Positions 44,029-52,426 of a stretch of 64,000 nucleotides of DNA are shown in pieces. Under the pieces are notes generated by a model that was not told the DNA's origin, did not search any database, and worked only from the letters and a program-made list of their open reading frames with translations. The position numbers and the translations under genes are program-made. How positions within the stretch are numbered: the stretch's first letter is position 1; each line of letters begins with the position of its first letter. The stretch is from an uncultured Lachnospiraceae bacterium (GTDB lineage: Bacteria; Bacillota; Clostridia; Lachnospirales; Lachnospiraceae), in NCBI GenBank assembly GCA_944380185.1, contig CALWGV010000043.1, forward strand, positions 1-64,000. Reading direction: 5' to 3'.

Positions 44029-45435
44029 CTACTGTCCGCCGCGCCCGCCGGCTTCCCCGTAGGATAGAAGGGCGATGGCCCGAAAGACATTCCGCTCACA
44101 GGAAACTTTCACCGTGCCGTCATACTTTTCCGCTGCTGCGCGGGCACTCCTTAAGCCCCATCCGTGCAGGCCGCCCTTCTTAGTGGTCTCAAGTTCGCCT
44201 CCCCGTTCTTTGAGCGGAGCAGAAAAGCTGTTTTCTACTCGTATGATCACCATCTGATTGATCCGGCGAATAGTCAGGCGAATAAACCTCTCATCCGGCT
44301 TTGATACTGCAGCCGCAGCTTCCAGAGCATTGTCCAGGAGATTTCCCAGGATGGTGCATAGGTCGACGCTGCGTATATTGGTATGGCGGGGAAACTCTGC
44401 CTCTATCTCCGTGGGTACCCCCGCTTCTGCAGCAGCAGCCGACCACGCGCTGATCAGATAATCAGCCGTCTCGTCGCCGGTAAAATATCCGGAGCGCAGA
44501 TTTTGTACCGGGGCCCTGAGCTCATCCAGGTAAGCTGCCGCTTCCTGATACTTGCCGCCGGCCATAAGCTGCTGCAGTGCGCCGATATGATGATGAAAAT
44601 CGTGAAAAAGTCTGGCATTGGCGGAGTAGGCACTGCTCAGCACCTTATAATCCCTTTTCAGAAACTGTACCTGTTCCGACTCAAGCCGCGCGATTTCCTT
44701 CTCTGCCTCATATTGTCTGTGCAGGCTGAACAGCAACAGACTCATCATCAGGACCACCGCCAGAATTGTCCATGAATAGAGCAGATCATCGCCAAGAGGC
44801 AGGCGGTTTTGTTCGGACAGTGTGACCACACTCAAAAGCCCGGCCACCGCCATGATCGTAACCGGCCGGGAAATCCCTCCTCTCCTTTTCGGTCTGTCTT
44901 TTTCTGCCTCGCCGAGCCACATCCCTGCCGTCAGAATCATCAGGCCGTGAAACAGCCATACCGATATCTGCCCCTCGACGGCATTTGGGCTGAAGAAATA
45001 AGGCGACCGAAAGAGAACACCCAGCCATGCCGCAGTGACGAACTGTCCCAGTGCGCTTCCGATTCCGAAGGAAACCGCCGCAGACAGCCCTCTTTGCCGG
45101 GAGATGCCCGTCAGACGGCCGGCGCAGGTACTGATCCAAAAAGCCTCCAGGGCAATGGCCGGATAGGGCGGCTCATCCAGACTGCCCGGCCAGATTCCTG
45201 TCAGATGTTCTCCGGTCAGGGCAGATGCAAACAGATGAATTGCCGCAAGCAAAAGACCTATCCCCATCGCGCCGCCAACTGCCGCCCGCAAAATTCTCCG
45301 GCGCAAATCCCGAGCCAAAGATTTGAATTTCCATGAATTGTCAGCCGAGAAAAGCCGGAGGACGACAGACAGACCGGTCAGGATGCGCAGACTTCCCGCC
45401 GCCATTCCGGCCGCTGCCAAAAACCACTCTGTCAT
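44029..45435 (-). CDS. GHKL-type sensor histidine kinase (AgrC-like)
   Basis: A 468-residue membrane sensor. About six membrane segments fill residues 1-245. A coiled region leads to the phospho-acceptor site LFHDFHHHIGALQQL, and the ATPase N-box is LGNLLDNALEAA, with a G-box GLHGWGLRS. ATG 45435 follows GGGGGAGG and overlaps the response regulator stop by four bases (ATGA). It lacks the five or six loops needed to predict a ligand. With the LytTR regulator it forms a two-component system of the AgrC/AgrA or BlpH/BlpR sort. Confidence 0.9.
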   Translation of the reverse strand: MTEWFLAAAGMAAGSLRILTGLSVVLRLFSADNSWKFKSLARDLRRRILRAAVGGAMGIGLLLAAIHLFASALTGEHLTGIWPGSLDEPPYPAIALEAFWISTCAGRLTGISRQRGLSAAVSFGIGSALGQFVTAAWLGVLFRSPYFFSPNAVEGQISVWLFHGLMILTAGMWLGEAEKDRPKRRGGISRPVTIMAVAGLLSVVTLSEQNRLPLGDDLLYSWTILAVVLMMSLLLFSLHRQYEAEKEIARLESEQVQFLKRDYKVLSSAYSANARLFHDFHHHIGALQQLMAGGKYQEAAAYLDELRAPVQNLRSGYFTGDETADYLISAWSAAAAEAGVPTEIEAEFPRHTNIRSVDLCTILGNLLDNALEAAAAVSKPDERFIRLTIRRINQMVIIRVENSFSAPLKERGGELETTKKGGLHGWGLRSARAAAEKYDGTVKVSCERNVFRAIALLSYGEAGGRGGQ

Positions 45436-46151
45436 ATATGCCTCCCCCAATAGCTGCTGAGTTCTTCCTTCACCGGCCCTAAGTGAGAACGGCTGATGGG
45501 AAGAGCTTTGCCATTTTTCAGGATAGCAAAGCCGTCTCGGATCTGCATAATATGGATGATGTTGGCAATGCAGCCCCGGTCGATATAGATAAATTCCTCT
45601 GCCTCCAGTTCCTCATAGACCTGCTGCAGGCTTTTGCGCACCTTGGACACCCCGCCGCCGGTAACGATGCCGGCATTTTTTCCGTCCCGCTCGATATAAT
45701 AGATATCCCGATAGGGGATCTTTTCCAGACGATTGCTTGTCCGGATAACGTAGACTTTCCCCTCCTCCAGAAGAATCAGCCGCAGGGCATCCTCAATGGC
45801 CGCAGGAAGCCGCTTCTCCAGGTCATCCTTTGGCACATAGCGAAAAATTGACAGAGAGAAGGCATCTATGGCATATTCCAGATGCGAGGTGATAAAGATA
45901 ATCCTAACTTCCGGCAGCCAGGGCCGAATACGCTCGGCCAGCTCCATACCGTTCTCTCCGGGCATCTCGATATCCAGAAGAATCAGATCGAAGAAAAATC
46001 CATCTTCCTCAATATCGCAGAGAAGGCTGCGGCTGTCCGTGTAGGAGGTGATCTTTCCCCCTGTCCCGCACCGGCGCAGTGCGCCTTCGGTTATCGCTCG
46101 GTTTTTCTCTACTGCACCTGTCTCGTCGTCACAGATTGCAATGTGTATCAT
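45432..46151 (-). CDS. LytTR-family response regulator
   Basis: A 239-residue regulator. The receiver domain (about 1-120) has D8, D9, phospho-acceptor D60 (LILLDIEMPG) and the conserved T and K positions. The LytTR DNA-binding domain (about 140-235) contains IPYRDIYYIERDGKNAGIV and FIYIDRGCIANI. A GGAGAG-AAAAGG site precedes it. It follows the HxlR gene by 18 nt, is coupled to the kinase gene, and probably controls the ABC operon downstream. Confidence 0.93.
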   Translation of the reverse strand: MIHIAICDDETGAVEKNRAITEGALRRCGTGGKITSYTDSRSLLCDIEEDGFFFDLILLDIEMPGENGMELAERIRPWLPEVRIIFITSHLEYAIDAFSLSIFRYVPKDDLEKRLPAAIEDALRLILLEEGKVYVIRTSNRLEKIPYRDIYYIERDGKNAGIVTGGGVSKVRKSLQQVYEELEAEEFIYIDRGCIANIIHIMQIRDGFAILKNGKALPISRSHLGPVKEELSSYWGRHI

Positions 46152-46169
46152 ATCCTTTTCTCTCCTGCC

Positions 46170-46502
46170 CTATAGCCTGTTTTTATCTCCCCAGTCGCAC
46201 ATTGCGTCCAGAATAGGGATCAGGGATTTGCCTCTCTCCGTCAGGCTGTACTCCACCTTGGGCGGAATCTGGGGATACTCTTCCCGATGCACCAGCTGAT
46301 CCGCCTCCAATTCTTTCAGCGTAGAGCTGAGCGTCTTATAGGATATCCCTCCGATATATTTTTTCATTTCATTGAAGCGGACAATACCGAATTCCATCAA
46401 TGTATAGAGAATCGTCATCTTGTATTTTCCGTTGATCAGTGACAGAGTGTAGGAAAAACCGGTAGTCCCCAGGCACTCGTTGGCTATGCAGCGCTCACAC
46501 AT
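46170..46502 (-). CDS. HxlR-family transcriptional regulator
   Basis: A 110-residue winged-helix regulator with the HxlR body (INGKYKMTILYTLMEFGIVRFNEMKKYIGGISYKTLSSTLKELEADQLVHREEYPQIPPKVEYSLTERG). Three Cys residues cluster at the N-terminus (C2, C5, C10). Members such as HypR and YodB sense thiol stress through an N-terminal cysteine, so redox sensing is plausible. It is divergent from an FMN reductase gene and 18 nt upstream of the two-component genes. It probably controls the divergent gene. Confidence 0.9.
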   Translation of the reverse strand: MCERCIANECLGTTGFSYTLSLINGKYKMTILYTLMEFGIVRFNEMKKYIGGISYKTLSSTLKELEADQLVHREEYPQIPPKVEYSLTERGKSLIPILDAMCDWGDKNRL

Positions 46503-46523
46503 TTTACACTCTCCTTTTTGTAA

Positions 46524-46565
46524 GTATAGAACTCAGATAACAGTATCTAACTAAAATGTACGTAC
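46524..46565. promoter_or_regulatory. putative HxlR operator region
   Basis: The spacer upstream of the FMN reductase promoter holds an inverted repeat AGATA-N4-TATCT (46535-46548) and the palindrome GTACGTAC (46558-46565). Either could be the operator. Confidence 0.4.
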
Positions 46566-46573
46566 TTGTATTT

Positions 46574-46601
46574 TTGACTGTTCTTGTTATGATTGTAATA
46601 T
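46574..46601 (+). promoter_or_regulatory. FMN reductase promoter
   Basis: -35 TTGACT (46574-46579), a 16-bp spacer and -10 TAATAT (46596-46601). Confidence 0.65.
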
Positions 46602-46665
46602 CAGCAGGGAGAAAAGTCAATTCTCGGTTCCCATGAGATTCTTAAATGAAAGAGAGGAAGGTTTT

Positions 46666-47220
46666 ATGAGCAAAAAAATCGTGATTTTAAATGGCAGTCC
46701 CCGCAGGAACGGCAACACCTCCGCCCTGACCGAGGCATTTGCCGAAGGGGCAAAAAGCGCCGGCCATACCGTTACCGAATTTTTTCTGGGTGACATGAAC
46801 ATCCACGGCTGCAAGGGCTGCTTTGGCGGAAACAGCAGCCATCTCTGTCCCTGCGTCCAGCACGATGACATGGATCAGATTTATCCGGCGGTGCGGGATG
46901 GCGATGTGATCGTCCTCGCCTCTCCCCTCTATTACTGGAATATGAGCGGGCAGCTTCTCACTGCTCTCAACCGTCTCTTTGCCCTGGAAGAAGGCGGCGA
47001 CAATCTGCTGCGGGGGCATGACAAGGCCTCCCTTTTGCTGATGGCGGCAGCCGGCCGCCACGGCTTCGACGACGTACTCCGCTACTACGATCATCTGCTG
47101 GAGCATCTGCGCTGGCATAACCTTGGTCATATCCTCGCCGGAGGCAATAACGCTGTCGGCGATATACGGGAGAAGGCAGAACTTGACGAAGCCCGCAGGA
47201 TGGGCGAATCCCTCCGTTAA
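46666..47220 (+). CDS. NADPH-dependent FMN reductase family protein
   Basis: A 184-residue flavodoxin-fold reductase. The N-terminus KIVILNGSPRRNGNTSAL is the FMN phosphate loop, and SPLYYWNMSGQL is the second FMN contact. CKGCF and HLCPCVQHDDM give a small Cys cluster. ATG 46666 follows GAGAGGAAGG, and the upstream in-frame start has none. It is divergent from the HxlR gene. A paralogue occurs at 60665-61201. Substrates may be quinones, flavins or iron, not visible here. Confidence 0.88.
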   Translation: MSKKIVILNGSPRRNGNTSALTEAFAEGAKSAGHTVTEFFLGDMNIHGCKGCFGGNSSHLCPCVQHDDMDQIYPAVRDGDVIVLASPLYYWNMSGQLLTALNRLFALEEGGDNLLRGHDKASLLLMAAAGRHGFDDVLRYYDHLLEHLRWHNLGHILAGGNNAVGDIREKAELDEARRMGESLR

Positions 47221-47226
47221 AAGGTC

Positions 47227-47255
47227 TTTACAAAACTGTCCTTGGGGGTTATAAT
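47227..47255 (+). promoter_or_regulatory. promoter of the fluoride-responsive transporter
   Basis: -35 TTTACA (47227-47232), a 17-bp spacer and -10 TATAAT (47250-47255). The -10 lies directly upstream of the riboswitch. Confidence 0.8.
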
Positions 47256-47257
47256 AC

Positions 47258-47320
47258 CCGCAGGGAATGAAGTTCTCCCTTGGGAAACCTAAACCGCTTA
47301 ATTTAAGCTGATGACTTCTG
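47258..47320 (+). ncRNA. crcB RNA: fluoride riboswitch (crcB motif)
   Basis: The leader shows the fluoride riboswitch consensus: GGGAATGAAGTTCTCCC (47263-47279), AAACCGC (47291-47297), then TTAA-TTTAAGC and TGATGACTTCTG to 47320. Fluoride binding in known members stabilises the fold and favours expression of fluoride exporters. The 3' part GCTGATGA is also the 5' arm of the downstream terminator, so the two structures exclude each other, which is the expected switch. Confidence 0.95.
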
Positions 47321-47355
47321 TGATTTTATCGTCACAGATCTCATCAGCTTTTTTT
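47307..47355 (+). terminator. terminator controlled by the fluoride riboswitch
   Basis: Arms GCTGATGA (47307-47314) and TCATCAGC (47341-47348) with an inner TCTGTGA/TCACAGA helix, then seven T (47349-47355). Fluoride should disrupt it and let RNA polymerase reach the antiporter gene. Confidence 0.92.
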
Positions 47356-47432
47356 GTGCGCATAAAGCTTTATGCAATGACGCCGAATCTGCGGTCAGAT
47401 TCCTGAAAAATCTTTTGCAGGAGGTTAAAACC

Positions 47433-48641
47433 ATGCTAGCGTCTCTGTCACTTATCTTTCTTGTCGGTCTGTCCATGGCGGCCATCTGTCAAAAAATCAA
47501 GCTGCCGCGAATAATCGGCATGCTCGTCACCGGAATCGTTCTGGGCCCCTATGTACTTGATCTGCTCTCCCCTTCCATTCTGTCCATCTCTGCCGAGCTG
47601 CGCCAGATCGCCTTGCTTATCATTCTGCTGAAAGCGGGACTTTCTCTGAATATCGCTGATCTGAAAAAGGTAGGGCGGCCGGCAATCATGATGTCCTGCG
47701 TGCCAGCCAGCTTTGAGATACTGGCCTTTGTCCTGTTTGCCCCGTATGTTCTGGGAATCAATCGGATCGAAGCGGCCGTCATGGGCGCCGTCTTAGGCGC
47801 CGTCTCCCCCGCAGTGGTGGTGCCCCGGATGGTACAGCTTATGGAGAGTAAATACGGGACAGCCAAAAGCATTCCGCAGATGATCATGGCCGGCGCATCC
47901 TGCGACGATATTTTTGTGATCGTCCTTTTTTCCACTTTTGTGACCATGGCCCAGGGAGGAACAGCCCGGCTGACGGATTTTCTCAATATTCCCGTCTCGA
48001 TTGTCCTGGGCATTGCACTGGGAGCCGTCACCGGTTTTTCCCTCAGTATTTTCTTTGAGACGGCTTACGCCCACAGACATTACGTGCGAAACAGCATGAA
48101 AGTAATCATTGTATTGGGCGTCTCCTTTATGCTGATGACTATCGAAGACCTGCTGGAGGGGATTGTATCCGTGTCCGGCCTTCTGGCCGTCGTCAGCATG
48201 GCCTGTACGCTCAAGCTAAAGAGCACAGCCTTTGTCAGCAAAAGGCTTTCGGAAAAGTTCGGAAAACTCTGGCTTGCCGCTGAAGTGATTTTGTTTGTTC
48301 TGGTGGGTGCTGCCGTGGATATCCGCTATACGCTGGACGCAGGAATCCCTGCCGTGCTGATGATTTTCATCGCCCTGATCTTTCGCTCTCTCGGCGTCTG
48401 CCTCTGCCTGCTGGGCACCGCCTTGAACCCTCGGGAAAGACTTTTTTGCGTGATCGCCTATCTGCCCAAGGCGACCGTTCAGGCAGCCATCGGCTCTGTT
48501 CCTCTGGCCATGGGCCTGCCCTGCGGTCAGATCGTCCTTTCCGTGGCCGTCCTCGCCATCCTCATCACAGCGCCCATGGGCGCTGTCGGAATAGACGCCA
48601 GCTACAAAAAGCTGTTGGTCAGAGACCCCGGCGAAGGATAA
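47433..48641 (+). CDS. CPA-family cation:proton antiporter, likely fluoride exporter
   Basis: A 402-residue membrane protein of the monovalent cation:proton antiporter fold with about twelve membrane segments. It starts SLSLIFLVGLSMAAICQKIKLPRIIGMLVTGIVLGPYVLD. A SCDDIFVIVLFSTF segment holds a paired Asp motif of the CPA type. Family members under fluoride riboswitches are proposed to export fluoride in exchange for protons, and the riboswitch directly upstream supports this. ATG 47433 follows AGGAGG. An in-frame earlier codon without a site starts at 47415. No CLC-F or Fluc gene is nearby. Confidence 0.85.
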   Translation: MLASLSLIFLVGLSMAAICQKIKLPRIIGMLVTGIVLGPYVLDLLSPSILSISAELRQIALLIILLKAGLSLNIADLKKVGRPAIMMSCVPASFEILAFVLFAPYVLGINRIEAAVMGAVLGAVSPAVVVPRMVQLMESKYGTAKSIPQMIMAGASCDDIFVIVLFSTFVTMAQGGTARLTDFLNIPVSIVLGIALGAVTGFSLSIFFETAYAHRHYVRNSMKVIIVLGVSFMLMTIEDLLEGIVSVSGLLAVVSMACTLKLKSTAFVSKRLSEKFGKLWLAAEVILFVLVGAAVDIRYTLDAGIPAVLMIFIALIFRSLGVCLCLLGTALNPRERLFCVIAYLPKATVQAAIGSVPLAMGLPCGQIVLSVAVLAILITAPMGAVGIDASYKKLLVRDPGEG

Positions 48642-48701
48642 AGGCAAATCAGGAAAGCTCTGCACGCAAAAGCTCTGCATACGACAGGAGCCGGAGAAGG
48701 C

Positions 48702-49730
48702 TTACCTCTTCTCCAGCTCCCGCGTGATTTCCTGCCAGGGAATCTCCTTTTGCGCCAGCAGCACCATCATGTGATAGAGGAGGTCTGCCGCCTCGTATTT
48801 TACCTCTTCCGGGTCGGAGTTTTTCGCGGCAATGATCAGCTCTGCCGCTTCCTCCCCCACTTTCTTCAGAATTTTGTCAAGGCCCTTGTCAAAGAGATAG
48901 TTGGTGTAGGAACCCTCCTTGGGATGAGCCTTTCGGTCGGCGATGACCTGCTCCAGTTCCGCAAATACATCTCGCGAACCGTGTTCGTTCTCCTCTCTCT
49001 TCCAGATCGGCCTGAAAAAGCAGGAATATGCCCCGGTATGACAGGCAGGCCCCACCTGCACTACCCTGGCCAATAGAGTATCCCAGTCGCAGTCCGCATG
49101 CAGAGAACGCATATACTGGAAATGGCCGGATGTCTCTCCCTTTACCCAGAGACATCTGCGGCTGCGGCTGTAATAAGTCATCCGCCCGGTATCCAGCGTC
49201 TGCCCATAGGCCTCTTCATTCATATAGGCCATCATCAGCACCTGGCCGGAGTGCACGTCCTGGACGATGCAGGGAATCAAGCCGTCTGCTCCTGTTTTAA
49301 ATCGGGAAAAGTCCGGGAAATCCTCGATTTTCTCGGCAACCAAGCCCTCCGCAGGGTCATAGAGAGCCGTCCTTCCCGGTCCGAAGCGGCGCCTGGCCTC
49401 CTCGTAGAGACCCATCTGCTCTTCGTCATCCTGCCGGAAGAATACGGCCGCCGCACCTGCATAGAGGTATTTCTTTACATCCTCCAGACGGCGCAGCCAC
49501 CCGCCTGCCATCACGGGAAGGGGCTGCTGTCCGGTACAGCTTCGGATCTGCCCGATCGCAGCCTCGTGCTCCTCATCGGTCCTGGATTCGTCAAAGAAGA
49601 AAACCATGGAAGCTCCCTCTCGAGCAGCCGAAGCCAGATAGTCCGCCGTCTCCACCGGCTCTCCCTGTATGCTCTTCGCCCTGTCTCCCTGCAGTATCAC
49701 CGCTGTCTCGCATGGATATTTTCTGATCAT
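48702..49730 (-). CDS. hisIE: HisIE bifunctional enzyme with extra N-terminal HisA/HisF-like half barrel
   Basis: A 342-residue enzyme. Residues about 140-245 are phosphoribosyl-AMP cyclohydrolase, with DCDWDTLL and [12 protein letters not shown] metal motifs. Residues about 255-342 are phosphoribosyl-ATP pyrophosphatase, with [13 protein letters not shown]. These convert PR-ATP to ProFAR in histidine synthesis. Usual HisIE proteins are about 200 residues. The extra 130-residue N-terminus looks like half of a HisA/HisF barrel: [28 protein letters not shown] (71-98) aligns with VHIPVQLGGGIRSLGDIEEAL-type HisA sequence. It is the last gene of the his operon. Confidence 0.92.
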   Translation of the reverse strand: MIRKYPCETAVILQGDRAKSIQGEPVETADYLASAAREGASMVFFFDESRTDEEHEAAIGQIRSCTGQQPLPVMAGGWLRRLEDVKKYLYAGAAAVFFRQDDEEQMGLYEEARRRFGPGRTALYDPAEGLVAEKIEDFPDFSRFKTGADGLIPCIVQDVHSGQVLMMAYMNEEAYGQTLDTGRMTYYSRSRRCLWVKGETSGHFQYMRSLHADCDWDTLLARVVQVGPACHTGAYSCFFRPIWKREENEHGSRDVFAELEQVIADRKAHPKEGSYTNYLFDKGLDKILKKVGEEAAELIIAAKNSDPEEVKYEAADLLYHMMVLLAQKEIPWQEITRELEKR

Positions 49731-49757
49731 ATCTATCTCCTCGCTCTCCCCGCAGAA

Positions 49758-50474
49758 TCACTGAAATTGTGCAATGGCCTGAGCCAGATCGAGCCGCCGT
49801 TCATACAGAGCCTTTCCGATGATTGCTCCCTGGATACCCGCCTTATAGAGCGCCTGCAGGTCCTCCATAGATGACACGCCGCCGGAAGCGATGACTGCGA
49901 AGCCCGTCTCCTCCTGAAGCTGTCTGACAGCCTCTACATTGGGGCCGCAGAGCATGCCGTCCCGGGAGATATCTGTGTAGATTACAGTCTGCACGCCTGC
50001 ATCCAGCATTCGCTGCGCCAGATCGCGGACCGTCATTTGACTCAGCTTTTCCCAGCCGCGCACGGCCACCATACCGTCCTTTGCATCGATTCCCACGGCG
50101 ATGTGACCTGCACCAAATCTTTCCACGGCCTCTCGCACAAACTCCGGTTCCTCTGCTGCCCTGGTGCCGAGGATTACCCGGCTGACCCCCAGAGACAGGG
50201 CTTCCTCTATATCCCCCAGAGAACGGATGCCGCCGCCTAACTGCACCGGAATGTGTACTCGTCCCACAATCTGCCGAATACAGGGACCGTTGGCCCTGCG
50301 CCCTGCGGCTGCCCCGTCCAGATCTACCAGATGCAGATAGGTCGCTCCCTTTTCCTCCCAGAGAGCGGCCACCTGAAAAGGCGTGTCGGAATAAATCGTC
50401 GCCTCGTCAAAACGCCCCTGGCTCAAGCGCACACAACGCCCTTCCTTCAAATCAATCGCCGGATACAGCTGCAT
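49758..50474 (-). CDS. hisA: HisA, ProFAR isomerase
   Basis: A 238-residue TIM-barrel isomerase that opens the ribose of ProFAR in histidine synthesis. The catalytic Asp in YPAIDLKEG (about 5-12) and the second in IYTDISRDG (about 167-175) are present, and GGGIRS and ASGGV form the phosphate sites. Its start overlaps the hisB stop by one base (TAATG). The gene lies between hisB and hisIE. Confidence 0.96.
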   Translation of the reverse strand: MQLYPAIDLKEGRCVRLSQGRFDEATIYSDTPFQVAALWEEKGATYLHLVDLDGAAAGRRANGPCIRQIVGRVHIPVQLGGGIRSLGDIEEALSLGVSRVILGTRAAEEPEFVREAVERFGAGHIAVGIDAKDGMVAVRGWEKLSQMTVRDLAQRMLDAGVQTVIYTDISRDGMLCGPNVEAVRQLQEETGFAVIASGGVSSMEDLQALYKAGIQGAIIGKALYERRLDLAQAIAQFQ

Positions 50475-51061
50475 TACAATTCTCCTTTCGTGGACAATAC
50501 GCCCGTTATTCTCGGATCGATCTCAACCGCGGCGCGCAGAGCGCGTCCGAAAGCCTTAAACATCGCCTCGCACAGATGATGGGTGTTCCCCTCCTCCATC
50601 TGCCGGATATGCAGATTAATGCCGGCGGTATAGGTGACCGCATAGAAAAATTCCCGGATAGTCTCCGTCTCCAGCGTTCCCAGTCTCTCGGCATCGAAGG
50701 ACGCATTCCATTTGAAGTAAGGCCGGCCGCCCAGATCAAGGGCGCACAGCACCAAAGTCTCATCCATCGGAAGCATGCAGGAGCCAAACCGTGCGATCCC
50801 CGCCTTATCCCCCAAGGCCTGCCGGACAGCTGTCCCCAGCACGATTCCCGTGTCTTCTACCGTGTGGTGGCAGTCTACATCCAGATCCCCTTTTGCCTCC
50901 ACGGTCAGATCGAACAGACCATGCCGGGCAAAGCTCGTCAGCATATGGTCAAAAAAGCCTATGCCGGTATCCACCCGGCTCTCCCCTTGACCATCCAGAT
51001 CAATGGTGATTTTTATCTCCGTCTCTTTTGTTGTTCTCTCCACAGACGCTGTCCGTCCCAC
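50474..51061 (-). CDS. hisB: HisB, imidazoleglycerol-phosphate dehydratase
   Basis: A 195-residue manganese-dependent dehydratase of histidine synthesis. HHTVEDTGI and the later HHLCEAMFKAFGRAL give the metal-binding His repeats, and GFFDHMLTSFARHG is conserved. The start is GTG at 51061 with GGGAGGG seven nt before it, just after the hisD stop. The E. coli phosphatase domain is absent, as usual in Firmicutes. Confidence 0.96.
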   Translation of the reverse strand: MGRTASVERTTKETEIKITIDLDGQGESRVDTGIGFFDHMLTSFARHGLFDLTVEAKGDLDVDCHHTVEDTGIVLGTAVRQALGDKAGIARFGSCMLPMDETLVLCALDLGGRPYFKWNASFDAERLGTLETETIREFFYAVTYTAGINLHIRQMEEGNTHHLCEAMFKAFGRALRAAVEIDPRITGVLSTKGEL

Positions 51062-51064
51062 TGG

Positions 51065-52426
51065 TCATCCCTCCCGTCTCTCGTTTTTTCTCGCCTGATC
51101 TCGGGCCCGTCCCTGTCCGCTCTCTCGCCCTTCTTTGTCTGTCTGGCGCACTCTTATGGATGCGGCATGGGCCGTCAGCCCCTCCTGTTCGGCAAAGCGG
51201 ATTACATCGGCAGCCACGGCACCCAGTTCATCCTGCGTGTAGGCAATAATACTGGATTTCTTCACAAAATCATCTACTGAAAGCGGCGAAAAAAAGCGGG
51301 CCGTGCCATTGGTGGGCAGCACATGATTGGGACCTGCCAGGTAATCACCCAAAGGTTCACTGGAATAAGCGCCGATAAAAATCGCACCGGCATTTCTGAT
51401 CCGGGGCATAACCAGGAAAGGATCCCTCGTCATGATCTCCATATGCTCCGAAGCGATGGCATTGACCGTCTCGACAGCCTCATCCATATCTCGGGCCACC
51501 AAGATATATCCGTAATTTTCCAAGGACTTCTCGATGATATCCCGCCGGGAGAGGACGGACGCCTGCTCATGCACCAGGACGGAAACCTCACCAGCCAATT
51601 TTTCTGAAGTCGTCACCAAAATAGCGCTGGCTAGTTCATCGTGCTCCGCCTGGGACAGAAGGTCGGCCGCCACATAGCGGGGATCGGCTGTCTCGTCGGC
51701 CAGAACCAGTATCTCGCTGGGACCGGCGATAGAATCAATGCCGACATAGCCAAAGACTGCCTTTTTGGCCAGAGCTACAAAGATATTGCCAGGTCCCACA
51801 ATCTTATCCACCCGGGGGATCGTCTCCGTGCCGAAGGCCAGGGCAGCGATGGCCTGCGCTCCCCCGGCCTTGTAGACACGATCTACCCCGGCCTCCCTGG
51901 CCGCAGCCAGAACGCCGGGATTTATCCGCCCGTCCTCCCCGGGAGGCGTGACCATAATAATCTCATCCACCCCGGCTACCTTGGCAGGGAGCACATTCAT
52001 CAGCACAGACGAAGGATAGGCTGCTTTCCCACCTGGCACATAGACGCCGACCCGCTCGACCGGCGTCACTTTCTGCCCCAAAATAGACCCTCCGGGCGTC
52101 GTCTCAAACCAGCTGGTCCTCTTTTGTTTCTCATGATAGGCGCGAATATTGCCAGCCGCCTTTTTCAGCGTGGCAAGAAACTCTTCGCCCACCGTCAGGC
52201 AGGCCTCCTCTATTTCCTGATCCGCCGCCAAAAGCTCCCCGGCAGACAAGGTTACATGGTCAAAACGACTGGTATAGGCTAACAGAGCCTCATCGCCTTT
52301 CTCCCTCACCTGAGCAACGATCTCATCCACCGATGACTGATAGACCGAATAACTGGCCGGACTGCGCTTCAACAGTTTTTCCAGGATATCCTCTCGATTT
52401 TTTTCATTTAAAGGCAGAATTCTCAT
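51065..52426 (-). CDS. hisD: HisD, histidinol dehydrogenase
   Basis: A 453-residue zinc enzyme that oxidises histidinol to histidine, the last two steps. GPSEILVLADETA, SQAEHDELASAILVT and PTNGTARFFSPLSVDDFVKK are family hallmarks, and YVPGGKAAYPSS lies near residue 120. ATG 52426 follows GAAGGAG and is preferred over a start 8 codons upstream. It overlaps hisG by 23 nt. The C-terminal extension after HAASIRVRQ is Arg- and Lys-rich. Confidence 0.96.
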   Translation of the reverse strand: MRILPLNEKNREDILEKLLKRSPASYSVYQSSVDEIVAQVREKGDEALLAYTSRFDHVTLSAGELLAADQEIEEACLTVGEEFLATLKKAAGNIRAYHEKQKRTSWFETTPGGSILGQKVTPVERVGVYVPGGKAAYPSSVLMNVLPAKVAGVDEIIMVTPPGEDGRINPGVLAAAREAGVDRVYKAGGAQAIAALAFGTETIPRVDKIVGPGNIFVALAKKAVFGYVGIDSIAGPSEILVLADETADPRYVAADLLSQAEHDELASAILVTTSEKLAGEVSVLVHEQASVLSRRDIIEKSLENYGYILVARDMDEAVETVNAIASEHMEIMTRDPFLVMPRIRNAGAIFIGAYSSEPLGDYLAGPNHVLPTNGTARFFSPLSVDDFVKKSSIIAYTQDELGAVAADVIRFAEQEGLTAHAASIRVRQTDKEGRESGQGRARDQARKNERREG

